From Rotaria socialis (taxonomy: Eukaryota; Rotifera; Eurotatoria; Philodinida; Philodinidae), in assembly GCA_905331475.1 (NCBI GenBank), contig CAJNYU010002009.1, forward strand, positions 1 to 64,000: a stretch of DNA of 64,000 nucleotides, in the 5' to 3' direction. Under the pieces are notes generated by a model. The model was not told where the DNA came from, ran no database searches, and was given only the letters and a program-made list of their open reading frames with translations. The translations under genes were made by a program, and so were the position numbers. Shown here piece after piece: positions 43,614 to 55,987 of the stretch; position 1 is the first letter of the stretch, and each line of letters starts with the position of its first letter.

Positions 43614-45550
43614 TGAACTTTATTTTTTGGTGTTTTTGTGGTGATGCACTGGAAAAAGCCATGAACCTTTTTTTCTCTCTATGTATCTTGGTTGTCTTGA
43701 TGAGTTTTTCACAGCATCATTTTTTTCTAATTAAATCCATCAAGCAGAAATCTATATTGTCAGATGCATACCATCTATCTATTTATCAAAGTGCGCACAA
43801 ACATCTAGAGAGAGACAAACAAAAGAAAGACGCCATGACAACAGAGAAAACGCATCTGTTTTAAGCTGATTAGTGGCATGCTACATTTTTTTACACCGAA
43901 TATGATGACTGCAAGGATAAAGAAGATATGTCACATTCTCTCATAGTGCGTTTTATGGAGCTAAAAAGAAAGAGTAGAAAAATAAAATTATTTTCCTAAG
44001 TATTCTTCTTCTTCTCTTTCAGCCTATCTTGTTCTTTTTTTTTTCATTTCTTATTAAAACTAAATCTACTCGTTTATTCACTTTTCCAGGATGAGTAGAA
44101 TCATACGTAAGAAGTCTCACTAAACCAGATAACTTGTGGATGTAGATATATCATTATTCTGAGCTTTTTTCAGTTTATCAGTAAGTCGTCATATCACATT
44201 CTATCGAGTAAATAATAAAAACAAAATCACTCTATATGTTTAATTTTATGAAACGAGAATCAACTAATTGGCCATATTTAATATGAGCGAATTTCGTTTT
44301 AATGCTATCAGAAGTATATCATTTTTGCTACATGAAAATTAGAGATAGAGAAAGAAACTTGAGACTTGACTGGACTTTTTTTATTGTAATTATTCTTTGA
44401 AAGGAAAGCACAGCGGAAATCGCCTCGTTTCTCTAATAATGCGATACCGACAATTATCTTGACTGCATATGCTTAAAACTTCGTCATTTTAGTGCCATTT
44501 TTTCTTTCCTTAGACAGAGACTTTTTAAGAGTTGACACGGAAGCGCATTGGTGTATTCATTTTATCGCACCACCTTTCTCTCTGCTTCAGGGCCGATTAT
44601 CGTCTTGTTGTATCTCTAGACTTTTTTTTTCTTCTTCTCGCATTTTTTTAAGGTTTTGAACATTACGATTTTGTCCTACTCTTTCTTCTGTTATTATCTT
44701 TCTTATTATTTTTTACGTTCGAATTAACAAACCAAATAGATTATTTTTATATATGGTACTGAGTGAGTAAGTTTTTCGCGTGTTGGCGTCCATGTTTCTT
44801 ATGATCTAGTCTCAAGATAAAAAAGAAAATGGGATAAAGAAAAACGAGACTGATTAAACAACATGATGTGCACAGAAGGGAGACAGGAGATTCACAGAAA
44901 GATAGATAAACAACAAGGTGAAATGGAAGCCTAGCTCTTCATTAGTATGATTAAAAATTAGAGAAGTAATGAGCGCATGTCACACACACACACACATAGA
45001 TATATATTCCTCTATATCTATCTATAAATAAACTTTGCATTTCTGAAAGTGATAATCGTCGTCAGCAACAGCAGCTGGATTCTGACTTCATCTGAGTGCA
45101 TATTAACAAACCTTTCCTTTTGAAAAGTTCTCTAAAACTGAATATTGATGATGAATTAACAAAGTAAGTTTTAGAAAAAAAGAGAGAACAAAACCAAACC
45201 TTTGCTTTGAATCCGTATTCATTCAAGTCTACTGAATAGAGTGGTCTTTTATGATATCTCTATGTTATTAATTATTTAATGATCGTTAAAAAATTGTTCC
45301 TTTTTTCTCGGCATTAAGTTTATGCAAATCTGATTGGCTTTCCTATAGTTTTCTAGCTTCTTTGTTATAGATATTTGTTATCTTGAGCAGATAAATACAA
45401 GAGCTTAAGAACGTTCAAGAATAAAAACTCAATTAAATATTCTAATGCACTTTGTTCGTACGGATTATAAAAAAGGCTTCGAGAAATTTTAACTCTAAAA
45501 TTATTTTTTTCTCTTCAAGATGAAGAACTAAAAATCGACTCTGAATACAC
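43614..45550. other. Intergenic region before the guanylyl cyclase gene
   Basis: Contains a (CA)n microsatellite (about 44981-44996), T-rich tracts and an 84-codon frame at 43610-43864 that has no recognisable domain. It probably includes the 3' UTR of the Axin-like gene and the cyclase promoter. Confidence 0.45.
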
Positions 45551-48500
45551 ATGGAAGCTTTGTTTAGTATCATTATTGTATTTATACTTATTCCATCTTA
45601 TTTATGCATAAATAACTTAATTTATATACTTTCACATATACCTACGACTACTATAAATTCAGTATTACGTTCGAAAGGTTTGATATTAACAAATGATACA
45701 TATGTAAAACATTTATCAGCAGCAACTGTTGATTTACTCCAATCAACAGAAACACTTGCAACAGTGAATAACAGTCAATCGATCGTAATTCAATGGAATA
45801 CAGGCGATTGTACATATCCATCAGCATTGGCTACGACATATTCAACGGAAATTGTCTCTATACCCATTTGTTTTACTCAAGTGTGTACACTCAACAATAT
45901 TTTGCAACTAACAATTACAAGTGAACAATTAGGAGCGGCAGCAGCTATATTTATGGATTATTATTCTTTACATTATTTTACGATGATTTTAAGCGATTCA
46001 AATGAATTCTATTCGAATGTAGCACAACAGTTTTCTAGTTATTTAATTCAAAGATCTCATCTTTTTGAAAGATTGATACCTATGTCAAATTTTTCTTCGT
46101 CATCATCGTTAATTTATTCACTAAAAAGTCGAGGTTAGTTCATCGATGTTTTAACGGAAAATTATTAATATTATAAAGTTTGTCAATCAGAGTGTCGCTA
46201 AGATAGATTAGATTCGACGTGAGCTTCTACGAATAAAAAAATAGTCGTATTTTTAAGATATCTATTGATATTGACCAGTGTCTATTGTCAGAACCAGTAG
46301 TTCAATATTTTCGTTACTGCTACTAATTAAGCTGTAACTTTGCAGAGAAGGCCAGTCTACATGCTAAAGTTAAGTAAATCGGTTTACGAAATAGTGAATG
46401 ACAAAATGATTTTGCTCCTTGGATGGTATAAATAATAATGATAATTATTGAAATCTTGTTTTTTTTTTTGACATTCAATTTCAAATCGTCTGAAGATTTC
46501 AGATTTTTCTATAAACTGAATTACTTTTAGTAATCATATTTTATAAACGATAAAGCTGATTTTGTTTTCTCTAGTCTTTTTTGTGATATGTTCATACAGT
46601 GAAGAACTCTCACTTTATTCAACTATTTCATCTAATTATCAATCAATGACGTCAGCCATGGGAAATGTGATTTTTATATTTGTTCGTTGGTCTCATCATT
46701 TTCTTAGTTTTTATACTTCACGATTTTCACCAAACATAACATCATATCGGCCATCATCGTTTCCTATACTTCATCTTTTGCCCTTGGATATTAGAATGAC
46801 AAATACTTTAAATGGTCTTATTTCAAATTATGATCAATTAATAAATTCAACAGCAAATGTAACATTTTCTGATGATGTAAGATTTTTATTTTGTGATATA
46901 TGGAGATAAAACTAATTCATTTTTCTCGTAGATTGTTTTTATCTTTAATGAACTTGAAAATGTTGATTTATTACTACAAACATCAGCAATAAATTTAACA
47001 TCAACAAATCAATCAACTATACTTGGTCCAATAACATTTGATAGTAATCTAAAACGTTCTTTTATTCATTCATTGATTGGTTTACAATGCAATGGTAGCT
47101 GGGCTATATTTAAATATATAAATTCAGCAATAACAAATTCTAATAATAGTGTAAATGCATGCATTAATTATCCCTTCGATGATATAACAATAGTGGTAGT
47201 AGACAATACCGGTATGTAGAAAATGAAGCTATCGTTTCGTTATGATTAGTTATTTGATTATACTTTAGGCTGGCATATACTGCGTATTGCACTTTTTACA
47301 TTGTTGGGTGTAGCTGTAGTATGTGTTGCTGCACTAATAGCTTTCTTTATTATTCGGTAATTGTAGAAAACAAAAATTAGAAACGTTATTTTTTTTATTT
47401 CTTCGCTATTTAGAAATCAACGTAACCGTAAACAATTATCTAAAGGTCCAAATAAAATTATTTTACTACCTGATGATTTAATGTTTGTTATGCCAAAAGG
47501 TTCTATATTTACAAGCAAAGTTTGTACCAGAAACATTCTTTGATCATTCAGTTTAAATTCATCTTCTTTTTTAAATTATTTAAAAAACAAAAGGTTAATT
47601 TAAAAAATGAAGCACACGAACGTAGTAATATGTCGATACGTAGTGAAGAAATTCAAGCTGGAAAAACAGCTCGCTACAATGTAAATTATTTAGAAAAAAA
47701 AATATATATATATCTATACGTATATGTATTATAGGGTGATTTAGTCGAAGTCAAAAAATTACATATTGGCCCATTATCACTTCGTACAAAAGTCATGCGA
47801 CAATTACGCCAATTGAAAGATTTACGACACGAAAATGTGAACACTTTTATTGGACTCTTTATCGATCAAAATGCGCCAGCATTAATATTGGAATATGGTC
47901 ATCGAGGCAGTCTCGAAGTAAGAATTATCGATTGTTGTTTAGTAAATCATAAAATCAGGTTGGAGGCGGTTATAAGAGGTAGTTAATAAGACTATAATGG
48001 ACTGTTCGAAAAGTAGAGTAGGTTTAGTGAGAAGAAAACATTTTCGTATTGGATTTGTACACAGGATACTGCCCAAGAGGGAAAGTGCTGGCTCCAAGCA
48101 CCAAATTTTACTACAAAGTGCCGAAGATGCTGAGAAGGTACTGCAAGTGCTGAGGTGCGGGGGTTCCAAGCCTACACTTTCCCCCTTGATGCTGCCCATG
48201 AAGCATTGATTTATCCGACGGTAATCCTATTAGTTCAATGAAAAAAGAATTATTACTATTACCATATGAGTAGGTTTTAAAAGTCTTATTGAGACAAGAA
48301 CTTTTTATGCAATGTACATAACGACTGTAATACTATTACTATATATTTGAGGATTTTTGAAATGGATTGCTTCTATTTCTAGGGCGTAAAATATGTCTAA
48401 GGCGACGAAATGATGTTTTCTTGATTAATTTGAACTAGTTTTATGATCAGACTGCATGCTCTTAACAATTATACATCAGGATGAAGAATTTCATAGGACG

Positions 48501-51500
48501 TAATTTAAATAGAAACTCGATCACTCTTTTCAGTTGTTTTAATTATAGAACTTTTTCAGCTAGACTTAATCAATTCGACGCAAAAAAAAAGAAAACTATA
48601 AATTTACATTTAATTTTGTAGGATATTCTCAAAAAAGAAGAGATAAAACTTGACTGGAATTTTAAATGGTCAATGCTAAATGATCTTGTTCGAGTATGAT
48701 TATTATTCTTCTAAAAGAAAAATCTGAGAAACATTATTCTTTCAAGGGTATGAGATATTTATGTAATTCATCGATACGTTGTCATGGCAATTTAAAATCC
48801 CGAAATTGTATTGTTGATTCACGTTGGGTATTGAAAGTAACAGATTATCATTTGAATGAAACATATGCTTTACAAAATGCTCCAAGACAAGTTGATATCA
48901 TTGGTTTGTATCAACATAGATAACGAAAATTTCCAATCAACAAAAGAAAACAATTATTTTTTAGATCTTTTATGGATGGCACCGGAACACATTCGAACAT
49001 CAATAATCAAAGATGATGTTGCTACAGTAATGACAAGTTCAGCAGCTGGCGACGTTTATAGCTTTGGTATTATTATGCAAGAAGTTATTCTTCGTGGACC
49101 ACCATTTTGTATGTTGGATCTCACACCAAAAGGTTGTTTTAATATTAGAAAATAAGGCTTAGGTTTTTCTAAAATTATATCTTGTTTTTTCTTAATTATA
49201 TAGAAATTATTGCCAAAATAAAGAAACCACCGCCACTGTTGAGACCTTCTGTATCGAAACAAGTAGCACCACCGGAATATATCAATTCAATGAAACAATG
49301 TTGGGCTGAACAAGCAGAAACCCGGCCATCATTTAACGATCTTGCTCAATCGATTAAATTACTCAATGGTGGAAAGTAAGAATTTACAGCTGAGAGAAAA
49401 CAATTTGTTAAAAATTTTATTTACTAGAAAAGTGAATATTGTTGATACAATGTTTAAAATGCTTGAACAATATTCGAATAATTTGGAAGATTTAATTAAA
49501 GAACGAACAAATCAACTCGAAGAAGAAAAGAAAAAAACAGATAAATTATTATCACAAATGTTACCACCGTATGTGTTAGATTTGCTCACCGACATTGTTA
49601 ATCCTTCGATTTCTTTTTTTCAGGAGTGTTGCTGACAGTCTCAAGTCTGGTAAAGCTGTTGAAGCTGTTTGGTACGAATGTGTTACAATCTACTTTTCTG
49701 ATATTGTCGGATTTACAACAATATCAGCATTGAGTAGTCCAATGGAAGTTGTCGATTTACTTAATGATCTATATACAATGTTTGATTCAATTCTCGAAGA
49801 TTTCGATTGTTATAAGGTAAAGAAAAAGGAAAACTAATTACATCTATTTCAAATACGTTTCTTTTTGTAAGACTACGATACTATATTCTGATGCGAGTTG
49901 AAAGCCACACAGAAGTGTAGAGGACTTTTTTTCTGCTTAACGATGAAGATTGACATTCTGTTTGTATCTGCTATTGTCATTTTGATCAGATTGTCATGAT
50001 CTGTGTATGCTGTTTTTGGCATAATAATAATTGAATTGAGAGAAAATAATTAAAAGATGCGAATAACTACTAAAGATTAGGAATTCTGTGCATTAACTTA
50101 TAATTATTACTGAATAAACAAAGAGGCGATTAATCCTTGTAGTCGAATTCTGAGGATGTATTATGGTTAGGATTCGTAGGAAACTAATTAAAAGTAAATA
50201 GAAATGCATGCCGACAGGTGCTGTTGAAAAGAATTGTGTAAGAAAAACTTGCATAGACAACGAATGGTCTATCTATACTGAACATTTTGTCTTGTTTGTT
50301 ACAAGCTCGTAAATCGAACGTCTTGCCTGTCTAATACTTTAAATCGTGCACTGCTAAAATAACTGTTGACACATTCATTATCAGTTAAAATCAATTACTT
50401 TTTTAAAATAATGAATCGTGTGTGTGTGTGTGTGTGTTGATAGGATTCAAATTCAAAAACAATATTTAGCAATGGCTTAAAATAGTTTCAATTCATCTAG
50501 CTGCTATTGACTTAGAACTATCACATGTTGTTTTGGTACATTCTAAAATCAACTTTTGAATAATGAAACAATATGTTGGACCACGATAGTCTATTACTAC
50601 ATACTCCATTATAGCTAAGATGCCTACTATTAACATTATATTTTAAATGCAAATAATATTAATAGAATGTTTTAGCTTAAAAGATCTATTTAGTTGTCAC
50701 ATAAAAATTTCTGTTGGATAGTTCATGCTGAGTGTCCTATCACAGATTCTGAGTCCTTGCATTGACACTATGACATACGAGGCACCGAGTCTTTTTTGTG
50801 AAGTACTGCCTAATCGGATTAATTGTAAATGAAACTAAACCAATCTTGTTTATCAACATTTTTTCAAGAGGGCAATCAAATCTTTCAATAGATTTCTAGA
50901 ATTTATCTTTTTATATTAAAATTATATTTTTCTTTAGGTTGAAACCATTGGTGACGCATATATGGTCGTCAGTGGTCTACCTATTGGAAATGGAAAAAAG
51001 CATGCATCAGAGATAGCTGTAATGGCATTAACATTATTACATGCTTGTGGCAAGTTCAAAATTCGTCATATGCCGGGCGTACCATTACAATTACGTATTG
51101 GTTTGCATTCGGGTGCTTGTGTTGCTGGTGTTGTTGGTCTTCGAATGCCTCGTTATGTAAGATTTCAATTATGAAGATTATTATATAAGTTTTGTTTTTT
51201 CTAGTGTTTATTTGGTGATACAGTTAATACAGCTTCTCGAATGGAATCCACGGGCATGGGTATGCAAAACTATATCGAATTGATATGTATGCATGTTATA
51301 GATCATCTATTTCTCTAGCTTATCGTATTCATTCCAGTGAAACAACTGCAGGATTATTAGAAGAAATTGGCGGTTTTCATTTAGAATATCGAGGAGTAAC
51401 AGAAATTAAAGTAAAATTAAATAAAGATTCTTTTGAGTGAAATATCAACATATGCTATTTTAAGGGTCGAGGTAATTATAAAACCTATTGGCTGACGGGA

Positions 51501-51694
51501 AAAGATGGTTTTGATAAAGAATTACCAGCACCAGTTATATCAGAAAATAATCATGGGTATGAAAAGAAAATTTTTTATTGAAAAATCTAAATTTTTATTT
51601 TCTAGTCTTGACAAAGAGCTAGTTAAATTAGCTGAAAAAAGTGCACGTGAACGAGAGAAATTGGAAAGTCAAAAACGTGAAGCAGCTAATGCTG

Positions 51695-51725
<31 letters not shown>

Positions 51726-52094
51726 AGCCACCACTACAGTAGCAACTACAGTAAATGTATCATCTAGTAATCAAATACAAGTTAAGCCAATTGTTGAAAC
51801 TGTTTCTCCGGATCCAAAATCAAAAAAATCTAGAGGTTCTCATATTTCAGCTGCCAATAATCATGATACAAATGCAACAGAAGACTTATTGAGGTTGACT
51901 ATTTTTGGAAAATCATTCCGATAAAAATAAATGTTTATTTTTCTTTTAGGTTTACACCGCCACTTGATCAGCATCCATCAGCGATGACAAATTCAACAAA
52001 TAAATTTCCCGTATCGAATGAACTTCCAGCTAAATTACAACCAATGGATGGACCTGACGGACCTGTTAGAAAGTCAACGAAAGCAAAATGGTAA
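45551..52094 (+). CDS. Receptor-type (membrane) guanylyl cyclase
   Basis: Makes cGMP from GTP under control of an extracellular domain. Nineteen exons give 1,140 residues: starts at 45551, 46575, 46932, 47269, 47414, 47594, 47735, 48622, 48747, 48965, 49204, 49428, 49624, 50938, 51205, 51319, 51465, 51606 and 51950. A signal peptide (1-19) precedes an ectodomain of about 370 residues rich in N-glycosylation sites, not recognisably ANF-receptor-like. The membrane helix is [20 protein letters not shown]. The kinase-homology domain is catalytically dead: HGN replaces HRD ([13 protein letters not shown]) and DYH replaces DFG. A dimerising coiled coil ([20 protein letters not shown]) leads into the cyclase domain. 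That domain keeps the metal Asp (FSDIVGFT), the guanine-selecting Glu ([13 protein letters not shown]) and Cys ([16 protein letters not shown]). The tail has a poly-Ala run. The stop follows KAKW; a further exon is possible because GTAATT there could be a donor. Confidence 0.92.
48073..48190. repeat. Short GC-rich foldback in cyclase intron 7
   Basis: Inside the 704-nt seventh intron a GC-rich block stands out from AT-rich flanks. Its ends are imperfect inverted repeats: CAAGAGGGAAAGTG on the left and CACTTTCCCCCTTG on the right. They are separated by about 90 nt and include GGCT-CCAAGC sub-motifs on both sides. Probably a miniature inverted-repeat element; target duplications were not identified. 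Confidence 0.45.
50416..50436. repeat. (GT)n microsatellite in cyclase intron 13
   Basis: About ten GT units inside the 1,121-nt intron between exons 13 and 14. The rest of that intron is AT-rich with no further exon seen. Confidence 0.8.
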
Positions 52095-53819
52095 TTTTTA
52101 TCTAATTAATTGAAGTCAATTTTTGTTTTTTTCTCGAACATTCTGTATGCTTTTTTTCATTGTCGTTTGAGACATTACCGAGTGATTGATTGAGCATTTT
52201 CATGTACCGGTTTCATGATTTTTTCTTTTTGTTCCTGAGACTCAGTCATATTTTATGCGGCGCAAATGTAACTACTTTTTTTTCTGTTCTCGTATTCATT
52301 TGTCACAAAGCAGAACAAGTCGAAAACAAGATATACCGGTCGTTTTAAAAAGACTGTATCTCCGAAAGACGTATATCAGATTTGAAAAAACAGAATCATG
52401 ACAAATTGCATGCAAATTTGGTAAGTGCGATACCCACTGAGCGATCAGATCTGACAATGTCGATCTTTAATAATAGGAATTAAAAGTTCAGTGTCAGTGT
52501 AGATTTGTTTGAAGGTATGCGCAATTTTTCCATGCCACGTCTATATAGATAAAGTTGAATGATGCGCCATAGTAAATTGCATCTACTGCGTCTTCTTGTC
52601 TCTGAGATACGTATCCAGTCCGTTACGAACTAACTTTTGTTCCCTTCTATTTATGGCATAGCAAAAGAATGTAAAAGCTAAAAAGCTGTTATTGCTGTTG
52701 ATTTTGAAAGTAACATCTAAATATGGAAAATCACTCCGTAAATATCCACGTTGCAAAACAATATCCCATTATAAAAATGTCGATTTCAATCTAGTATCGG
52801 ATGCTAGATGAAATACTTTTACTGATGACAATTAATAGGATCAAATTGGCTAAACTCTTCATATAACGAGTGCTCCATAATCAATGACCGGTTTTTACTC
52901 TTAATCTTTATAGTATCTGACAAGTTTTATTTAAAATCAAAATATGGCATAACGCACAACATGGTTACTACTGTAACCTGCACAAAAAATGTTATTTCAC
53001 AAGGTAACGCGACGTTTGCGTCGCCAACCTTCTACTGAAAGGAATTAGTCATGTGGAACGTAGCTATCCAAAACCATCTAGCTGAGAGACTTCATTTTTT
53101 ATAGCTTCGAAATGATTTTCATGGAAAACACGATTGATAACCGAGCATAAATAGAAAACTTGCCTGGAAGTATCACCAAGAAAGCGGCATTTAATTACTA
53201 CTTACTAATATTATATAATGATACTGAAGTTAAGTGCATCCGATCTGCTACCGCTCAAGCTACGCCATCCAAAAGCTTTTGATCAACTTAATAGCGGAGT
53301 GAAGAAAAAGACCCATTCATGAGAACTATGATCGAAATACTTCATTTTAGTAAAGTTATAACTCAAATTGGCCTATGAACTAGATATTTAACATGAATCT
53401 GCACGAGTAGATCAGAGATTACATCAAAGTGCCTTTTTCTAACTCGATTTCGGTTAGATTTGTTATAATTTTTGCTCAACCTCATGTGGGTTCATTTTGT
53501 TTCGGTGCGTTTCCCGTCTAGAATGGATATATTCATTCTTGAGTGCACATTCACACATAGATAAACCTAAGATTTACATCTTTTGAATCAAATCCACTCG
53601 CAATCATGAAAACCTAAACTTATTAAGATAATCACGACAAATATGAATTTCAAATGTTTCACACGAGTTGAGCAATTATTTCACGATCTGTCGTCGGAAG
53701 AAATTCAAAATATGTCCTATTTTCGAAAGTTGTTTCAACTTTTCTGATCGAGACAACGTATAACTGTTCTATTAGTCTGCAAGGCAAGTAGTCCTATAAT
53801 AACGACAGAATTTCAACAC
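52095..53819. other. Long stretch without a recognisable gene
   Basis: About 1.7 kb after the cyclase stop codon with no open frame of note. It is more mixed in base composition than other spacers and probably holds old repeat sequence. No terminal repeats or domains were recognised. Confidence 0.4.
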
Positions 53820-53883
53820 GTGGGGGCGGCTAGTCGTGAGTGGAGGCCCAGAGGGGCGCCGACGAATGACTAGCCGTCCCCAC
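53820..53883. repeat. GC-rich hairpin element, copy A
   Basis: A 64-nt block in AT-rich DNA. The left arm GTGGGGGCGGCTAGTC (53820-53835) pairs with the right arm GACTAGCCGTCCCCAC (53868-53883) at 15 of 16 positions. The 32-nt centre is also GC-rich. Its reverse complement aligns along its full length with the block at 54241-54301, so these are two copies in opposite orientation. Confidence 0.75.
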
Positions 53884-54240
53884 TTGTTTTGTCTCATATA
53901 TGCGGTGAACGTGATCCTTTTAAACACTGCATTATTGATTGAAAGGTTCACCTCACTCTATAATTATTAGATGGAAACGAAGAGAATTTTCAAAAAAAAC
54001 GAAAACAACAGTTGTGGGACTAGTTCAATTCAGTTACACCTACATATGCGATAAATTCATCACAATTTAGAGAAGAATGAGACATGATTCCCGAATACTT
54101 ATCAGTTTGCATCCGTTCGTAGATGCGCTAATCTAGAATTCTAGGAGTTAAATTTGAATAAATTCTTCGTGCTGCAATAAAAGTTGACATATCAAGAATA
54201 AACTGAAGATTTTGAAAAACGTTTTCAAAGTCTCAATGCA

Positions 54241-54301
54241 GGTGAGCGGCTAGTCGTTCGTCGGCGCCCCTCCGGAGCGCCACTTACGGCTAGCCGCTCC
54301 C
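54241..54301. repeat. GC-rich hairpin element, copy B (inverted)
   Basis: Arms GAGCGGCTAG (54244-54253) and CTAGCCGCTC (54290-54299) pair perfectly and extend imperfectly to about 15 nt. The centre holds the palindrome CTCCGGAG within GGCGC...GCGCC. It matches copy A in reverse orientation, including TCGTCGGCGCCCCTC in the centre. The two copies enclose about 357 nt of ordinary AT-rich DNA. Confidence 0.75.
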
Positions 54302-54487
54302 AAATTCAGAACTAATTCAACCGCACGATGCCTATAGCCTATTCGTAATAACATCTCACATAACCATACGATACATCTAAGACTATAAACATCATCGAAT
54401 GGTATCCTCAAAAAATTTCCCTACAAAGCATTCCTATCAAGAAAATGTGACGATCTAAACAGCTCCTAATCCATTACAAACTTGTTT

Positions 54488-54840
54488 GAAGTACAAAATT
54501 TCAACAATCTGGCAACGCCATCCTGTTCCCCGATCCCGGTTACCTTCGGTCAATCCTTACAAAAAACTAATTTTTTTCTAAAAAAAGTCTCTCACACCCT
54601 AAAAAAATGAAAAAGCAAAATTTCAAAAATCTGACAACGCCATTGTGTTCCCCGCCCGCCCCTCCAACTTTGGAAATTTTTGTTTCAATTTTACTCCGAT
54701 TTTTGAAAAAAATAGAAGAGATTTTTATTGATTTACTCCGATTTTTGAAAAAAAACCTCCCGTTTTCAAGTAACCCTCCTATATTTTTGTTGCTTCGCGC
54801 CGTCCCTGTCGGTCAAACCTATCCCTACAGATTTTATTTG
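54488..54840. repeat. Diverged tandem duplication
   Basis: The string CAACGCCAT with flanking AAATTTCAA...AATCTG...TGTTCCCCG occurs at about 54500-54533 and again at about 54622-54655. A second matching pair is CGGTTACCTTCGGTCAA (about 54537) against CCGTCCCTGTCGGTCAAACC (about 54800). A further internal repeat of TTTACTCCGATTTTTGAAAA occurs at about 54690 and 54732. The 89-codon open frame across this region is likely non-coding. Confidence 0.5.
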
Positions 54841-54875
54841 AGGTTAGTTAAGTTTATTCATCTGCTTTCCTATTG

Positions 54876-54895
54876 AACGAACGAACGAACGAAAC
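54876..54895. repeat. (GAAC)n microsatellite
   Basis: Four to five GAAC units in a row. Simple repeat in the spacer before the adhesion GPCR gene. Confidence 0.75.
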
Positions 54896-55987
54896 AACTC
54901 ATTTCGGCGTAAGACCCTCCATTCAGTAGAGGGAATAATACTTTGGAACCGAGACTCTGGGTTTCAGGAGCTTCATGTTATTTCATATCAATTAGACACA
55001 CAATAGGATAATATATTTCAGATCATTAATATCATTTGTGAATTACATAACCATTTATTATTCTCCTTTCAGTAGAGGGCCCAGCGGTGTTTTGCGTCGC
55101 GCTACTTGTTTAACTATCTAGAAAATATCAAAATCAGAATCATCACTCGATTAAATCCTATGGGCTCTTCTTGGCTTATGTTTGATGTTTTCTTTCTTTA
55201 ATCACAATTAACTTCACCTAATTCATCTAACTGTAGTATTCTATGGCAATATTTTCAAACCGCTTCATCTTCAAACTCTTATCAACGGCCTATTAGTGTG
55301 CATTGGTCTATGTTTTGTTCGATTCAAAATTAGATTACTGAAATATCATGGTTTATACTCATTATTATTGTCGCATGACATATCGCATCTGTAGAAGATT
55401 TTATGTAGAAAATGAAAATTTATTCTAATTAGACATAAGGTAAGCACGATCAAAGAAAAATTCTTTGATCTGAAATAATATCACACTTTGTCTTTTACTT
55501 CATTTTTCATTTTAATTAATCGTTTTTATCGCCAAATAATCTCATTTTCAATCAGCTTCAACATGAATATTTTTAAAAAATTACAGAGAATGAAATATAA
55601 TTTTTTTTAAATGTGCAATAAAAATCAGATATTCATTAAACACCTGTATATAATTAAGTATCTATTTTTCCTATGAGAAGATACTCTACCGGTTAGACCT
55701 AAGACGTACACAACAACACCCTCAAGATAGTCTATAACACCTTCGTTCGAACATTTGACAAACTGATTTCCCAACAGGCACATTTATATAAGTTTCAAAT
55801 AGTGAGAAAAACAATATACATATATATGAGTATTATCGAGACAAGAAAGAAAAGAAAATCTCTTGAGATTTAAATAAAAAACACCTCAAGCACATGCAGA
55901 CTGATCAATGTATCACATTTTTATTTTTATTTTGAACATAATATTATATGATAGAACCATACGAATTTGTTGTTTAATTGACATCAA
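54896..55987. other. Spacer before the adhesion GPCR gene
   Basis: AT-rich. The string TTCAGTAGAGGG occurs twice (about 54922 and 55069), possibly marking the ends of a small element. No open frame of note. It presumably contains the receptor gene promoter. Confidence 0.4.

Noticed and set aside
54607..54876. 89-codon open frame as a gene
   Set aside because: It is Phe/Pro-rich, made of local repeats, with no family resemblance or splice context.
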